From Armillaria gallica (Eukaryota; Basidiomycota; Agaricomycetes; Agaricales; Physalacriaceae), in assembly GCA_037576215.1 (NCBI GenBank), contig JBANDB010000004.1, positions 124,001-188,000 of the forward strand: a DNA stretch of 64,000 bases, in the 5' to 3' direction. The notes beneath the pieces are model-generated. The model was given only the letters and a program-made list of their open reading frames with translations, made no database searches and was not told the DNA's origin. The position numbers and the translations under genes are program-made. This document shows positions 43,501 through 55,190 of the stretch, in pieces; within the stretch, counting starts at the first letter, position 1, and every line of letters starts with the position of its first letter.

Positions 43501-45420
43501 TCTGGTCGATCCTCCACTTTCTGATCAGGTCCATCTGTGCGCTTCAGAGCCTCAACGATTTCTGGCCACTTTGGGTTTGCTGTCATTGTAAGAAAGATAT
43601 CTGGCTTCTGCAAAGCTCTACAAATTGCCATAGAGTCCTGATACAGCTGATACATCGCATGGGGACTGCCAGTATGTGATGAGGGGAGGACAATACACTG
43701 GCCAGAGTCTTGCAATCCATCAGCATTAGTAGCTGCATCCACCACTCCCTTATACAGATCTGCACGGATAGTTTTCTGATTGTTCCGAACCCAGTTGAGA
43801 TCACTTTGTTCAATTCAGGCCCATGCATCCACAACATACTGCTGGGTCAGGCTCCCTCCTTTAAACAATGGTGCATCTGGTTCAACAGTTGGGCGCTCAT
43901 GAAGACAATAAGCATAATACATATGTTGGGTGACCTTTTTACGCTCTGTACGGGTTCCTGTCTCCTCCAGAGGGATATATCAATTCCAACCCAGTTCTCC
44001 ATAAGGAAAGAGAAGAACATAATGAAGAGACTGATAGCTTGGATGTAGCTGGCTGATGTGTTTAAGAGATTGATCATGCATGCATAAGACAATATCCCGT
44101 TCGTTCTTCACTGGCTCTGATCCATCTCCAGGAATGACAGCAGCCAACTCATTTGCTGTTGGCAGATTGTACCGCTGACCATCAGTGCCATCACCCACAT
44201 GCAGTCGCACTTCAAGATTTGGATACTCCTCACAGGGTTTGTCCTTCATAATGAGATAGGCATGTCGATATAATGGGACATATGGATTTACATCGTGAAG
44301 CAATCCCTGCAGTGCAGACATAATCTCAGGCTTCAGATTAGGATTGCGACGATTATGCATTCCCAATGCCTCCATCGGATCATGTATATACAGCTGTGCA
44401 TAAGACATCTTTTGGTTTTCTCCAGGTAGCAGAGATCCCATCCGATGGTGAAGCTCACCGGATATACAGAAGGAGTATGGTCCAGAAGAATTTGTAACTG
44501 CCTCATCCACCTTTATAGCCACTGATGTAAATGCTAAAGCTGCATTGTATTGTCAGATATTTTTCATAAAAGTATTAGACATTGGACTGATGCCACACAG
44601 AAGATTTCGGAGAATTCCAGGAGCAGGACGGAGATTAGGGAGTTTGACCTGTCCTTGCAAGCAGCACATGCCAAAACGGGGTCTGGTCCTTGACTTGGAC
44701 TTGAGACGCTCATTATACCAATGTGGTGCACCACAGTATTCACAAATCCACTCCATTTTTCCAATACTCTGCTGAGAATGTGGTTCAACATATGGACGTC
44801 TTGCATAAGGAAGCAAGGAAGGTATGGTCCTTGGTCGTGGTGGAGGTGGTGGAGGAGGCGGTGTAGGTGGTACAGGTGGTGGTGGTGGTGGTGGTGATGG
44901 TGATGGTGGTGGTGGTGTTGGGATTGGAGCTGGTGGTGGTGGTGGTGGTGACATTGGTTCCATGTCAATATCTGGTGGTGAGACAGGCCGTTGATGAACA
45001 ACTTGGACTGCACCACACCCACACCCACACCCACACCCATGCCCACGATTCTGCAGAGGCTGTATTACAGGGACCCCACTGTGCAAGGAAGACTGACCAC
45101 CTGGAGCACCACCACGGCCAGAACCATGTGGTCTGCCACGACGAACACCTCTGGTGGCCACAGCAGGGACTACAGGCATTGGATGTTCATGTGGACGGTC
45201 CAGCTGAGATGGAATATGAGTCTCTGGTGGAATATGGAAGCATGGAAGGGTGATATTAGGATCAGGACCTGGATGTGGAGATTGGCCATGGCGATGGGAA
45301 GGAGAGGTCATTTGCAGACGCTGAATGCGCTCACGTTCACGCTGAGTATGGCGAACACGCTCAGGTGTAATTGGTGAAGAATCATGATCTCTGGATAGAG
45401 TAGAAGGGTTCCTATCAGAG
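40571..45420 (-). pseudogene. Helitron RepHel (Rep endonuclease plus PIF1-type helicase)
   Basis: Read from 45420 downwards: an arginine-rich start (HTQRERERIQRLQ); a polyproline tract (44960-44840); a Zn-finger-like CEYCGAPHW..CC; the Helitron N-terminal domain; the HUH Rep nuclease with GLPHMHLLIFL (about 43385) and the two-tyrosine segment YIHKYIYKGHD (about 42940); then the PIF1 helicase with Walker A AGGGGKTF (about 41915) and the C-terminal block AFAMTINKSQGQS..LYVALSRCTS (about 40660-40800). In-frame stops lie at 44553-44555, 43980-43982, near 43817, near 42699-42701 and near 42386. Several replace a position expected to be Arg, fitting CGA to TGA. A one-base frameshift lies near 41712. 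A real intron (GTATGT..TTTAAG) lies at about 41525-41582. The family normally exceeds 1300 residues, and the remains are nearly full length. Confidence 0.88.
44838..45042 (+). repeat. GGT/GGA trinucleotide and CCCACA microsatellites
   Basis: A near-continuous GGTGGTGGT tract (44838-44952) encodes the polyproline segment of the Helitron protein on the minus strand. A second short array, ACCCACACCCACACCC (about 45013-45039), encodes an alternating Gly-Cys run. Long open frames on the opposite strand here are low-complexity artefacts. Confidence 0.85.
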
Positions 45421-45520
45421 AACAGTCTATCAGAATTTCATCTGATAAGAGATAAGAGATACATACATTGCAGGATATAGAAATGCAGAAATACTGAACT
45501 CGATCACAGTGTAACAAACC

Positions 45521-46795
45521 TCTATACTACAGAAATCTATAAATGACTGTCACCAAACCAAAAGATTTGACACAAAGGAATTCGATGCCACAACAGCAGT
45601 TTATGGAGCTACACTTCCACAAATGGAAGGGGGGGGCAACTATGTCTGTGTGAACACAAATACCCAATCGGTCCCGCCACACCAATCTCCCTGGCTCGTT
45701 GCGCTTGACAGAGGCCCCTATTCACAGGCGTGCAGGAGGGTAGGCTTGTCACCAAAAACTGTGCCCTAAAGAAAGCAAAGAGGCCCAGAATCAAATCTGA
45801 GAGCTCTTGTCTTCACTTTGACACAGAAATTGAGGGGATCACCCAGCGGCACCTTGATCTACTCTGTGCAAATGATCTGGACTGAAAACAGCCAAATATA
45901 GACTCCAGAAGCAAAAAGGAAGTCACTTCCATGAGAGAAAACACGAACCAGAGCAAGGACACCTGAAAAGAAAATCAGCAAAAATGATCTTCCATCAAAG
46001 ATTGATGAGCAGCACTGTGAATAGGGCACGAAAATTGACTAAAAGAGTGTGATCAGATGGGCCAATATCATCAAAGATGGAACTAATGCTTACCTGGGAT
46101 AGACGCGGTGCAAGGAGTCTCAAATGGGGCACCGAAGGTGGTGGAAGGAGGCACTGACCACGAAAATGGGAGGTGGCAGTGCTCCACGGTTCAAACTCAG
46201 CCGGCTTGCGCCGTGGGATGGCAAAAGCCGTCATAATTGAAACTCAGCCGGATTATGCCAGGGGATGGCAATGGCCAGAAATTTCAGAGTCCACTAATTT
46301 TACATAAGCAAATTGTGTGGCTGTGGTCCACCTGTATTAATATATAGATACCACACTTGTCTGCACTGGACTACATCTGTCCTCCCATAGTATCGAGTGC
46401 AGATGCATGGGGTGTACGTCCGTGTAAACACATGTACATCCATGTCAAACTGTCATGCCCAGTCGGCATTTGGGTTTTCGGCATGTGCCACAATAAAGTA
46501 GCCACAGTTTGGCCAGCTACCAGCAAGCAACCCTCCATATCATCTCATTCCATCCCATCCTCTCCCCTCCATCTCTTTGTCCTGCCCAATTATCACATTG
46601 ACATCCAAAATAATCTCTGTCCCGAGCTAGTGCAATGAGCAATTCAACTCCAGCCTTCCTATACCTTGATGCAGTCATACACTAAACTCTTTGAATGAAC
46701 CCTCCAACCTTCCATTGACTCCAACCCATGCACACTCAGACATCCACAGCCCGATGATGAACCTATAGACTCCTGCGGGCAGAAAACACAAGACC
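45521..46795. other. No gene; short tandem duplication at 46190-46280
   Basis: Two adjacent copies of an AAACTCAGCCGG..GGGATGGCAA unit of about 46 bp lie at 46190-46280. The right inverted-repeat flank matching 40215-40425 lies around 46350-46500. The remainder has no domain or long frame. Confidence 0.4.
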
Positions 46796-48294
46796 TGTAA
46801 CGGCGAGTGTAGTCAAGCACAGAATCTGAAGGCAGGTTCTAGCGAGTCTAGTCTTGCACCTCTGTGCGGTGACTGTAGCTTCCTGGTGGTGTAGCGATGT
46901 GTTGCTATGCTTTGTTATGATTCTCTGAAGGCTGTTCAGAGGCTCAAGGTATGTACGTGAACTTTCCTGGAAGAGAAAAGGTGCGTAAACGTGGGTGTAT
47001 GCTGAGCGGGGGCGACCTAGATGCGGTGCGAACTATTTGGTGTCAAAATCCTAGCTGCGGATTCGGTTGGGGAACTCTATGTGAGTTAACGAAGCTGGTG
47101 CTCTAGATGTGAGCGGGGTTTTGTCCAAGATAAAATATGCGCAAGCAAGATATAGCTCTAAATGATCCTAATATCAAGCAAGTCAATACTAATCTTGAGT
47201 CGAATCACAAGGGCAATGGTAGCGAACTTTCTCTTCTATGAGAAAGGTAGCTAAGGCCCCAAGGTGTCTAACTCTATAAGAGTTAAGTGGTGTTGTTTCC
47301 TAAGTTCGGAAACGGTAGTACTGGGTTGTTAGTGGCTAAAGGGCTTCAATCCTAGCTGCGGATTGCTCTTTAAAGCGCACAGGTATGTAAGCGAACTTAA
47401 AACGTCGAGGATGCTTCGCAAGGGTAACCAGTAAAGGTTTCCTAGCGAAGTTTTTGGAGAAGAGGTAAGCATGCGAAGTTATAGGTAACTGTATTAGCGA
47501 AGGGAAAGTTCACTAAGTGTTATTTCTCTAATGAACAGTAGAGAAGCAATAACTTCGGGTGTGTGTATCGGATCTAGGAGGTGTGTAAGGTAGTGTACTT
47601 GTGGGCAAGTAACTCCCTCGGGGTTCGTCTCCTTCTCTTTTGTACTTTTAGTTAGCTACTTTAATACTACTTTGAGAATTACTTGTATGTAAGCTACATT
47701 TGTCCTTGCCGTGTTAATTCGCAACACAAGCGAACTATTTACTGCGCAATAGAGTATTCTTGTCCTTTCCTTACTAATGCTGAGTTGAGATCTGTCAGCA
47801 GCTGTGCAACTTTAAGAACTACGCAACTGTGCATGGCTGTGCATAACTGTGCATGTAGCTTCAGTTACTGTGCAATGCTGCTGCAACGCGAACTTTCTGT
47901 GCATTTACTAAGCCATGAACTGCACAAAGTAAACAGCCTTAGTAAGGCTTTAACTGCTGCTGACTGTAGCGAATTATTAAGTTCGCTAACTTGTCATTAG
48001 AGTTGCATAATCGGATTCAGGATCAAAGTGCCTGACAATCATGGCTGTGCTTTGATATGAAGATTCAGAAGGGGTGGGATATCACTAGATCATTATAGAT
48101 CCACGAATTTATGAGCGTACAGAGCCTGGAGGCTCATCACCGAGCCCAATCTATATCCCCCAATCACACTTCAAGGCACAACCAGCACATGATGGTGCGC
48201 CCGGCACTTGACTTCATGACACCATGGGGACCAGGCTTTTCCTCGAAACAATGTATCATTGTCCTGCAAGCAGCATTCAGCTGTCCCAGAAGCA
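46796..48294. repeat. GCGAACTT-reiterated module, possible long LTR
   Basis: GCGAA(C/G)TT or close variants recur about ten times (near 47028, 47222, 47390, 47445, 47475, 47713, 47889, 47969 and others), mixed with TAGCTGCGGATT repeats near 46995 and 47353. It starts TGTAACGGCGAG. A possible 5-bp duplication AGACC (46791-46795 and 48295-48299) would give TG..CA ends, but this could be chance. No coding frame. The conserved 40-bp block at 48099-48138 lies inside. Confidence 0.45.
48099..48138 (-). repeat. 40-bp block, inverted copy of 28624-28662
   Basis: On the minus strand it reads GATGAGCCTCCAGGCTCTGT and continues to AATTCGTGGAT. See the copy at 28.6 kb; both sit in motif-rich repeat tracts. 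Confidence 0.7.
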
Positions 48295-48589
48295 AGACCA
48301 CAATGGACACTGCAATGATGGTGGTTGGGAGGCGAGCCTTAGAACAGGAGGCATGCAGGATGTAAGTACTTCACCATTCAGTGCATTCAGGAATACTCAC
48401 AAACTTCCGGGTTCAGCACAAAGAGCACACTTGCCAGCTGTGTCAACTTTATCTTCCTCTTTCAAAGGGAAAGGGGAAAGAAAGGCAAGTACCAGGGAGG
48501 ATGCCGTCGACATCTTCAGTATCCACTAGCACTGCTGAAGAGGGAGTCACTTGGTCACTCCCGCACAGGTCTACTAGGTGAGATGGTTC

Positions 48590-49970
48590 TCTCAACCTCC
48601 AATCTCTCTCTTCTGTATCGATATGTTCCCCCAAAACAAGCACCCCTAAGCATCCATGTCCTCTCAATGTTGGGTCCAGCACTGGATTGCTTGGATCGTT
48701 TCGAGTCATCTCAAGCAGCCAACCTTTGGCTATGCACCGAAACAGCTGCCATTACATTCATGAACAAAGTTGATGATGAAGAAACTCCTGAATTGGACAA
48801 GGATTTTATGTATTTGGAAAGGGAATACATTTGGTACATGATATTGCTCCTCCACTTGTAATATCATATAAACCATCTTTTCAGCAGCGTGGGTGCACCA
48901 GACCCCATGGATGATGCACTCCTCGCCATCTGCACTTGCAGAACATGCATGGGTCTATCTTCATGTGGCTGCAAGGCAGATTCTGGAGTCAAGAGCATTT
49001 GGCAAAACGGGGAAGTGGTTCAAGCATTTGTGTATTCCTCGAAGGTGGGATTTGTTTTTGGTTACTACTCTTTTACTGATCATCTCATGACAGGACTTAT
49101 TTGCCTTCAATGTGGGAAGTCATGTCACTGTTATTGAGTGCAATAGGGTTAACAAAAGCTTCGTTCAGCTGGGATACATAACCTCATATGCTTTTAGCTC
49201 TGCTGCTGTGACATAAGCTGTGTGTAGCCCAGCTTCCTCGTCAAATCCCTATTGAGGTGTTCAAGATAGAAAAATGTGGCTGGGGTGTTCACTTGTCAGT
49301 TGATGTTGAGCATGGGAGGGTTATTAGTCTGTATACAGGGGAAGCTATCAGCTCAATTCTTTCTGTTGCTGTGTATTAAACGTGACATAGGTTATTAGTG
49401 TATGGTGTCTATATGATGTTGTTTTGTGCTTGTACTGATGATATACCACAGGCCTTGAGCTGTAGCCAAACAAGTCATTAGACCAGTCATTTATTTTTGC
49501 CTTGGAATTTACAGAAGATGCAAACAAGCCTGAAGAAGAGGGTGCTTACAGCGTTGATTTGAACAGTGTATGGTGAGATACTTTCCTCATTCTATCTTCC
49601 GAGACTCGTCTGACACCCAATGTCAAAAGGAAATTGGACATGCCTCTTGAAGTGAGTTTTCAAGAAGAAACAGCTAGACACTGATGAACATGTTTCCAGT
49701 CATTCCTGTGATCCAATGCTGCGGATGTATGAAGTCGTTTACAACACAATTTTTGCAGTATTTACTGTAGCTGGCCCTTGTGGTATCGATATTCATACTA
49801 TTTCCTGCAGATGAGGATACTGTATGTCACTTTTGTTGTGAAGAAAAGAATTCATGCTGGCACTGAGTTCACATTTGACTACTGCCCATTGGCAGCTGAA
49901 AAGAAACACAAAGGAAGGAATTGGTGCCTGTGCAGAGTGTCCAATTGTCGTGGATGGCTAGCTTGAGAGC
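48590..49970 (+). pseudogene. SUV39/Clr4-type SET-domain histone methyltransferase remnant
   Basis: Recognisable blocks in order: EETPELDKDFMYLEREYIW (about 48780-48835); the cysteine-rich pre-SET segment CTCRTCMGLSSCGCKADSG and VKSIWQNGEVVQAF (48930-49030); the SET start QIPIEVFKIEKCGWGVHLSV then VISLYTGEAIS (49230-49350); SHSCDPMLRMYEVVYNT, the NHSCxPN-type cofactor/catalytic block (about 49695-49750); RIHAGTEFTFDYCPL and the post-SET CLCRVSNCRGWL (49845-49965). Pieces lie in different frames with several stops (near 49137, 49205 and 49365), some at former intron borders. The set matches enzymes methylating histone H3 lysine 9. Asn of NHSC is Ser here. It is CpG-poor, like its surroundings. 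It is not functional as read. Confidence 0.75.
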
Positions 49971-50409
49971 CTCTTTAAGACTTTTTATTACCTGTTTGGC
50001 ATTACATATTTTGCTCAATTGTTGTATGTATATTCATTAATTCATGTATAAATATAAATCATACTGCGAATAATGTTGATATAATGTTGACGATGACATC
50101 ATGAAGGATGTAAGAATGTTTGAAGCTGGGGAAAGTGTCAGTTTTTGACGATATGCGACATGTTAGAAACTCACATATTCATCATAATGGTGAAACAATT
50201 GATGAAGCTCAATTGTCAAAGCTGCTTGTGTGAGATTTCAGCACGGTACAGGATCTCATCATCTGTCCACTTGCCATTGAAATACTGATTGATGCTGGAG
50301 CGAACATCAGCATGGTGACCATCTTTAATTCAGCAGCTACACCTACTGATCAAATCGTTTGGCAATGAGAGCGTCCTTGCCAGCATAGCTGAAAGCCATT
50401 GTCACTGCA

Positions 50410-50755
50410 GAGGCATCGTGTGGCTCAGGTCCTTGATTATGGACGACATCAAACCATTGGCATTCATGTCCCATCCAGAATCCCACTCTTGTTCCTCCTC
50501 CTCAAGCTCCTCTTGGTCATCAGCTTCTACTCTGCTCCTCTTGAATTCAGTCGATGTATGGTGTCATGAATACGTGTGTGTGGCCTTTGGTGATAACAAG
50601 AGCCATGTCATGCCCGATGGTGAGTAGTCCATGTTGATTTCCTGGAAAAGCTTGCTCTGACCTTTGTTGGCTTTCTTCGCCCTGGCTTTCTCGATACGAT
50701 GCTTGACACGTAGCTTGAGCTGGCATGCTGTCCTGTGCACATCTTCCTCCATGCA
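50410..50755 (-). pseudogene. Unrecognised charged coding remnant
   Basis: A minus-strand frame from 50752 reads a basic stretch KLRVKHRIEKARAKKANKGQ and then FQEINMDYSPSG. After a break, an acidic stretch EADDQEELEEEEQEWDSGWD follows (about 50530-50470). The codon-like charge pattern suggests a real gene remnant, but no family was recognised. Confidence 0.3.
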
Positions 50756-50989
50756 TACTCATGCCCACTGCCATATATACACACCTCCAACCCATGACTC
50801 CATGTCTGGGTCGGTTATGCCATCGCTGCAGCCCTCCAGAGTCCTCGTCTACTTAGCGACACATAACAAAACTTCCTTGTTCCATATTCCTTTGCTCGCC
50901 ATAGTCCAATACGTTGCGTTGGCCCCAAACCCGCCACATTCATCTCGGAAGGCGGTCATCTTTCTACATGTCGTCTCACTGGAGTGAAA

Positions 50990-52150
50990 AGTCGGTCAAA
51001 GTCGATCTCCCCTCCCGATAACATCAGTGATCCCATGATGCATTAAACGACCCAACTCACTGCCACTGCCACACTCAACACCATCCACCATTACTCTAGC
51101 CATCTACAAATACCACATCTCAGAGTCCTGTGTCATCCAGTGATGCGTAAGCCAGCTGAAAACAACATGGAATGAAGCGACACACCCAATAAGTTGAAGT
51201 AATAACAGCATTCAATGCTGGTGCACTCCTACAATCACTCTAGCCCACTCATACCCCATCTTCAAAACCTCCTTGACTGCTGCCATCCATCCCATTGGCA
51301 TTGATTCCATGAGTCCAAACACTGGGTCTAGCTTCAAAACTGGACAGTATTGCTGGCAATCCTGCCAAGGGGAAAGATTACATTCATTGTATCCACCACC
51401 ATGAACCTGTGGACACGAAGGTAAGCAAGTGAGCCTGGAATTATCAGTTTTTGCAGCTTACTGGCCATCAACCTGAATCATGAGGTACTAAAATATGGCT
51501 GCAAAAAGTCACCATCAATGCCAGCCATGAAAAACTTGATTAAAGTGGGGAGAAAAGAGTGAGGATAGGCCATTGCCAGCTGTTCTTGATGAAGAGACAG
51601 CCTGTATTGTTGCCTTTTGGAATAAGCAATATATCGAAGAATTAAAAAGCTCACCTCAGCAATGTTACTTGCATGCACTTGCAACTCTATCTTCGCTTAA
51701 TCCTTCCCAATTTGAATCACCATTCTTCCCTTCCACTTGTGATAACCTGCTCAATACCCCATACGCTGCCAAACCCTTGGTGCAAATGCCAGTCCTGTAT
51801 GGTGCATAAGTAAGTGAAAATGCAAAAGAGGGAGTCGACATACGTCAGAAGAGGAAACTGGTCGCTCACATCACTGAATACTCCTACCAAACGAGGGAAA
51901 AATATGCCAGACAATGGTGCACTGTTATAAAGTTGTTAGTTTGAAAGATCAGGACCAATGTAGTATGGATGGCTCACTACTGAATTGACTCCATTGACAA
52001 GTTTAGTGAGGAAGCCTATACAAGGTCAAAAGGGGAGATAATCGTGAGAAATGAGGTGATGCACCATCGTGGACAGCATAGTCTTCATGGTCACTGTCAG
52101 CCACAATGTCAAAGAAAAAAACCCTGGTCCGAATCCGATGATCCCAGTCA
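50990..52150. other. No supported gene
   Basis: Short frames only (51573-51809 plus, 51684-51478 minus) without domains. CpG-poor until about 52.1 kb. Confidence 0.3.
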
Positions 52151-52156
52151 CAAATT

Positions 52157-52400
52157 CTGAGTCCTATGAATATAGGTATTCGGTCATTATGCCAACCTAA
52201 TTCCCGATTATTGATCGGCCAACACGACGTTTGCCGTCGCTTCCTACCTGGGTTGCCCATGGGAACCTTTTCACATCCTTCATCATTTTCCTGGGAATAT
52301 CTCTCCTTTCTGGATTCGCCTTCTGACTTGACTCTTGGGATGCGACAGTTCTTTTTCTTTTTCCACCTGCGTCGGATTTGAGCGTTTGGACATCTGGAAT
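52157..52400 (+). repeat. Dispersed repeat family R, copy 2
   Basis: It starts GAGTCCTATGAATATAGGTA and continues GCCAACCTAATTC..CCAACACG and CATCATTTTCCTGGGAATA, closely parallel to 59043-59240. The copy retains CpGs, unlike the 26.4-kb copy. Confidence 0.6.
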
Positions 52401-54150
52401 CATTTGTTCTACAATTATTATGCTCATAAAGCCTTGATGTTTCTCTGAAGTCCACAGAATGGACTCTATCCTTTTCGAAATCAAAATTTATTGCTCAGGT
52501 AGGTCCCGATCAGTCCCCCCATTTAACTCGCGCTAACGTCTAAAACAGCAAGGACATGCGCCACATCGCTGCCCTGGCACAAGAAAAGATACGAACATAA
52601 TCAATACAAGTTCCTTGAGCATGGAAATGCTTTAGTTGATCCATGCCGGCAAGTTTTGAATGTGAACAAGAACGAATCGACGAATAGCATTGCGGAGGGA
52701 ACTGCCAAGATAGATTTGAATGACAACGGCAAAGCTAGTGGAGGTATGCCATGTCAACGGCGCTAATCGTTCCTCTGGTTTAGACTAGACGGTGCTGGAA
52801 ACATGTCGATACTAGGCGATGTCACCATGTCAGAGGCTGCGGCATGATATACAGGACAAATTTTGTAGCTCCTACATTTTCCAATACTTGCCTATGTCTG
52901 ATCTTCACAATGTGCAGGAATACTGTAATATCCCTCTCACTGCTCGTCTTGCTTTTCAATGTTATAAGGCTTTTTCTTTTCCTTGTAGAGCATCTCTATC
53001 AAAATTACTGAGTGTCACCCCACCTCTCCTCGCTTGTCTTGGCATCTGCTATGATGTTTGCCCGTCGCTTATGCTAACGTATCATTCATGTTTGCATAGA
53101 GGACAATTCTGTATTTCCATGAAGCAAATTGACATTTCTTCTTGAATGTCTGGACAGTTCTTGTTCTTCTGCTAATGCTCCATCAGATGAATATTCCGAT
53201 TCACAGAACTTGGGATGGAACACCAGATGGCTATGTGCCCTGAAGTTTGGGGGAGACTTCCTGTGAACGTCACAGAAGCCGGTTCGAAGTAACACATTAT
53301 TATGGACCTGCGATTCTAATGTTCAGTCCAAGAATCTTCTTCTTCGTGGCCTAACTCTCCATACTGAATCTTTTGCCTCGACCACTTTTCATTGACCTGT
53401 TACGGCACAACGAATACCCTGACATGTACACATGGCTCGTATATGTGCTAACATGATGCGATGTCCTTGTTCTACTTCCCCGCCACCAGCATCAGATTCG
53501 AGCATCTGGTTCCTCGTCTCATTCAGCGCTATTTGTTCGACATCTTGTTCCAGGATTATACTCATATATCCTTGTCCTTTTCCTCGATGCCTGCAAAGTG
53601 GAGTCCATCCTCTTGGAAGTTGAAATTAACTGCTCAGGTATGTCAATGCTTTTTTCTTTGTTTCTTTTTTTCAATTGCCCAAGTTCTGTTCCTTCCAGGA
53701 CATGACCTATCCGAATCCTGATCAGCTGTCAAGGTATGCCCTATACAATACGTGAAGACTTTGCCTTTTGACAATGTGCTTTCCAAGCTGGAGCACTTAC
53801 CTCTGTTGGTCACACCTGCAGAAGTGTGTACTGAGTTATCTTATGGATGCCCTAGTGATATTTACTCGTAGATCAAACGTCTCTGGTACCAACTCAGCCT
53901 CGTGCAGCAGAACGAAGCTTCCCTTCTGCACACAGGCGATTACTCGGAGAGTTTTGACCCTTGCACACAGGTAATTTCATTCTATTCAGTTATTCCTAGC
54001 GCTTCTGATCCCTGTTTTCAGAGCAAATATCTCCGCCAAGGTCAGTCTGATCCTCTCATTTTCATTAATCCTCATTTGAGGAGCGTGTCTTCCAGTCTTG
54101 TATGTTCTAGATTCAATGCTCTCTATATTGACCAAACTCGGTTACAAGTA
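52401..54150 (+). pseudogene. Unclassified multi-exon gene remnant with duplicated exon
   Basis: Two related exon-like blocks end at a GT donor in the same way: 52370-52500 (..FSKSKFIAQ then GTAGGT) and 53495-53640 (..WSPSSWKLKLTAQ then GTATGT). Between them lies an open exon (about 52550-52741) with EHGNALVDPCRQVLNVNKN, ending at GTATGCC. Later text (53760-53970) reads LPFDNVLSKLEHLPLLVTPA and LVQQNEASLLHTGDYSES. The gene family was not recognised. Stops and frame changes make it non-functional as read. Confidence 0.35.
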
Positions 54151-55190
54151 TGAATCGGGCGCATTGTGAGGTTGTATGGAAACCCAGGAGTAGTCTGACT
54201 TTTCCCAACTTACTAACATAGATTCTCTTCCCATGAACAACTTGGACTTCATCCAATGCACACTGTGTTTTGTATCTTGCTCAGTTTTCTTGACAACGTC
54301 CACCGTGACAGTTCTTACCAGGATAGCAGGTTACATTCTGGCTAGCACACCTGATAGGTCGAATAATAACAGAGAATAGGGGACCATGTGTTCAGATGGA
54401 GGATCTGTGTACAAATATGTTTGACTGAGTGGCGCAGAGGTATGTGCTTAGCAGGCAAGTTGTTGTCTTAACTAATGAAGGTCAAGATCGATGTCGTCTC
54501 ACGGACATGTGCCTCATAGCGCTTGTTACCAGCATCAGCATTGATATTGATGATCGAGGACTCTGTCAAGAACCTCACGAGGACGGCTAAAGACCACTTT
54601 GGGAGGGTCAATTATCATGTAGACGTCAGCGGGATCAGTAAGTTATTTCCCTTACCAGTGCTAGTCTTATGTCTTTGTACAGGCGATGGGGACCCAAACG
54701 AATACCTGCCGAAGATTGGCTGGCTATCTATGATAGGATTCGGATTCTGCCACTCGTATGCGATGGCCATCAAATGCTGGTCCATCGTAGCCTGACCTAG
54801 TCGACAACGAGACATGCAGCTGCAGTGAGCAGCCAAAAGTGTCGGCGGCGATGATGAAAGGACTAGGGGATGCGACACATAAGAGAAGGGAAAGAGGGAA
54901 GAGGGAAAGAAGGGATGAGTGGGTTTTTGAGAGCATGAAGGAAATCTGCCTCGTATTTAGAGGTTTTGTGCAGGCCTGGAGCCTAGGGGGACGAATGATG
55001 AATCTAATTTGGCCTCGGTTGGCTACATGCAAGCAAATATTGGACCATGAATTTTGAGATGTCTGGAAACCTGAAGATCTGAAAAATGTATTATAGGCTG
55101 AACGAGGTCCCCGCATCGTATTGCATTTAGTACGTACTATATTGCATGCGAGGTGAGTTCCTGACATACTAAGAAAATAATTATGCCCAC
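54151..55190. other. Unassigned; small coding-like pieces
   Basis: A plus-strand frame near 54523-54640 (SVKNLTRTAKDHFGRVNYHV) and 54690-54795 (DPNEYLPKIGWLSM) may be exons of an unknown gene. The text CATGCGATGGCCATCA around 54758 recurs near 61461. No domain could be assigned. Confidence 0.25.

Larger units (their letters stand above)
40440..45520 (-). mobile_element. Autonomous-type Helitron, dead
   Basis: A rolling-circle transposon carrying its own RepHel gene (40571-45420) with a 3' hairpin. Both terminal sequences are uncertain: no canonical 5' TC and 3' CTRR pair could be fixed. Decay is by stop codons and a frameshift rather than large deletions. Only one copy was found in this window. 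Confidence 0.8.

Noticed and set aside
44867..45377. Long plus-strand frames with valine- and threonine-rich runs
   Set aside because: They are the complement of the polyproline and Gly-Cys tracts of the minus-strand Helitron gene.
46791..48299. AGACC direct repeat as proof of a solo LTR
   Set aside because: A chance match of this kind is fairly likely over the interval searched, and the proposed right end lies beyond the motif-rich part. Kept only as a possibility in the feature entry.
54424..54506. tRNA-like text (GAGTGGCGCAGAGG then GGTCAAGATCGATG)
   Set aside because: The A-box resembles tRNA-Met, but the acceptor ends do not pair, the anticodon arm is not formed and the B-box is poor. 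At best it is a decayed relic.
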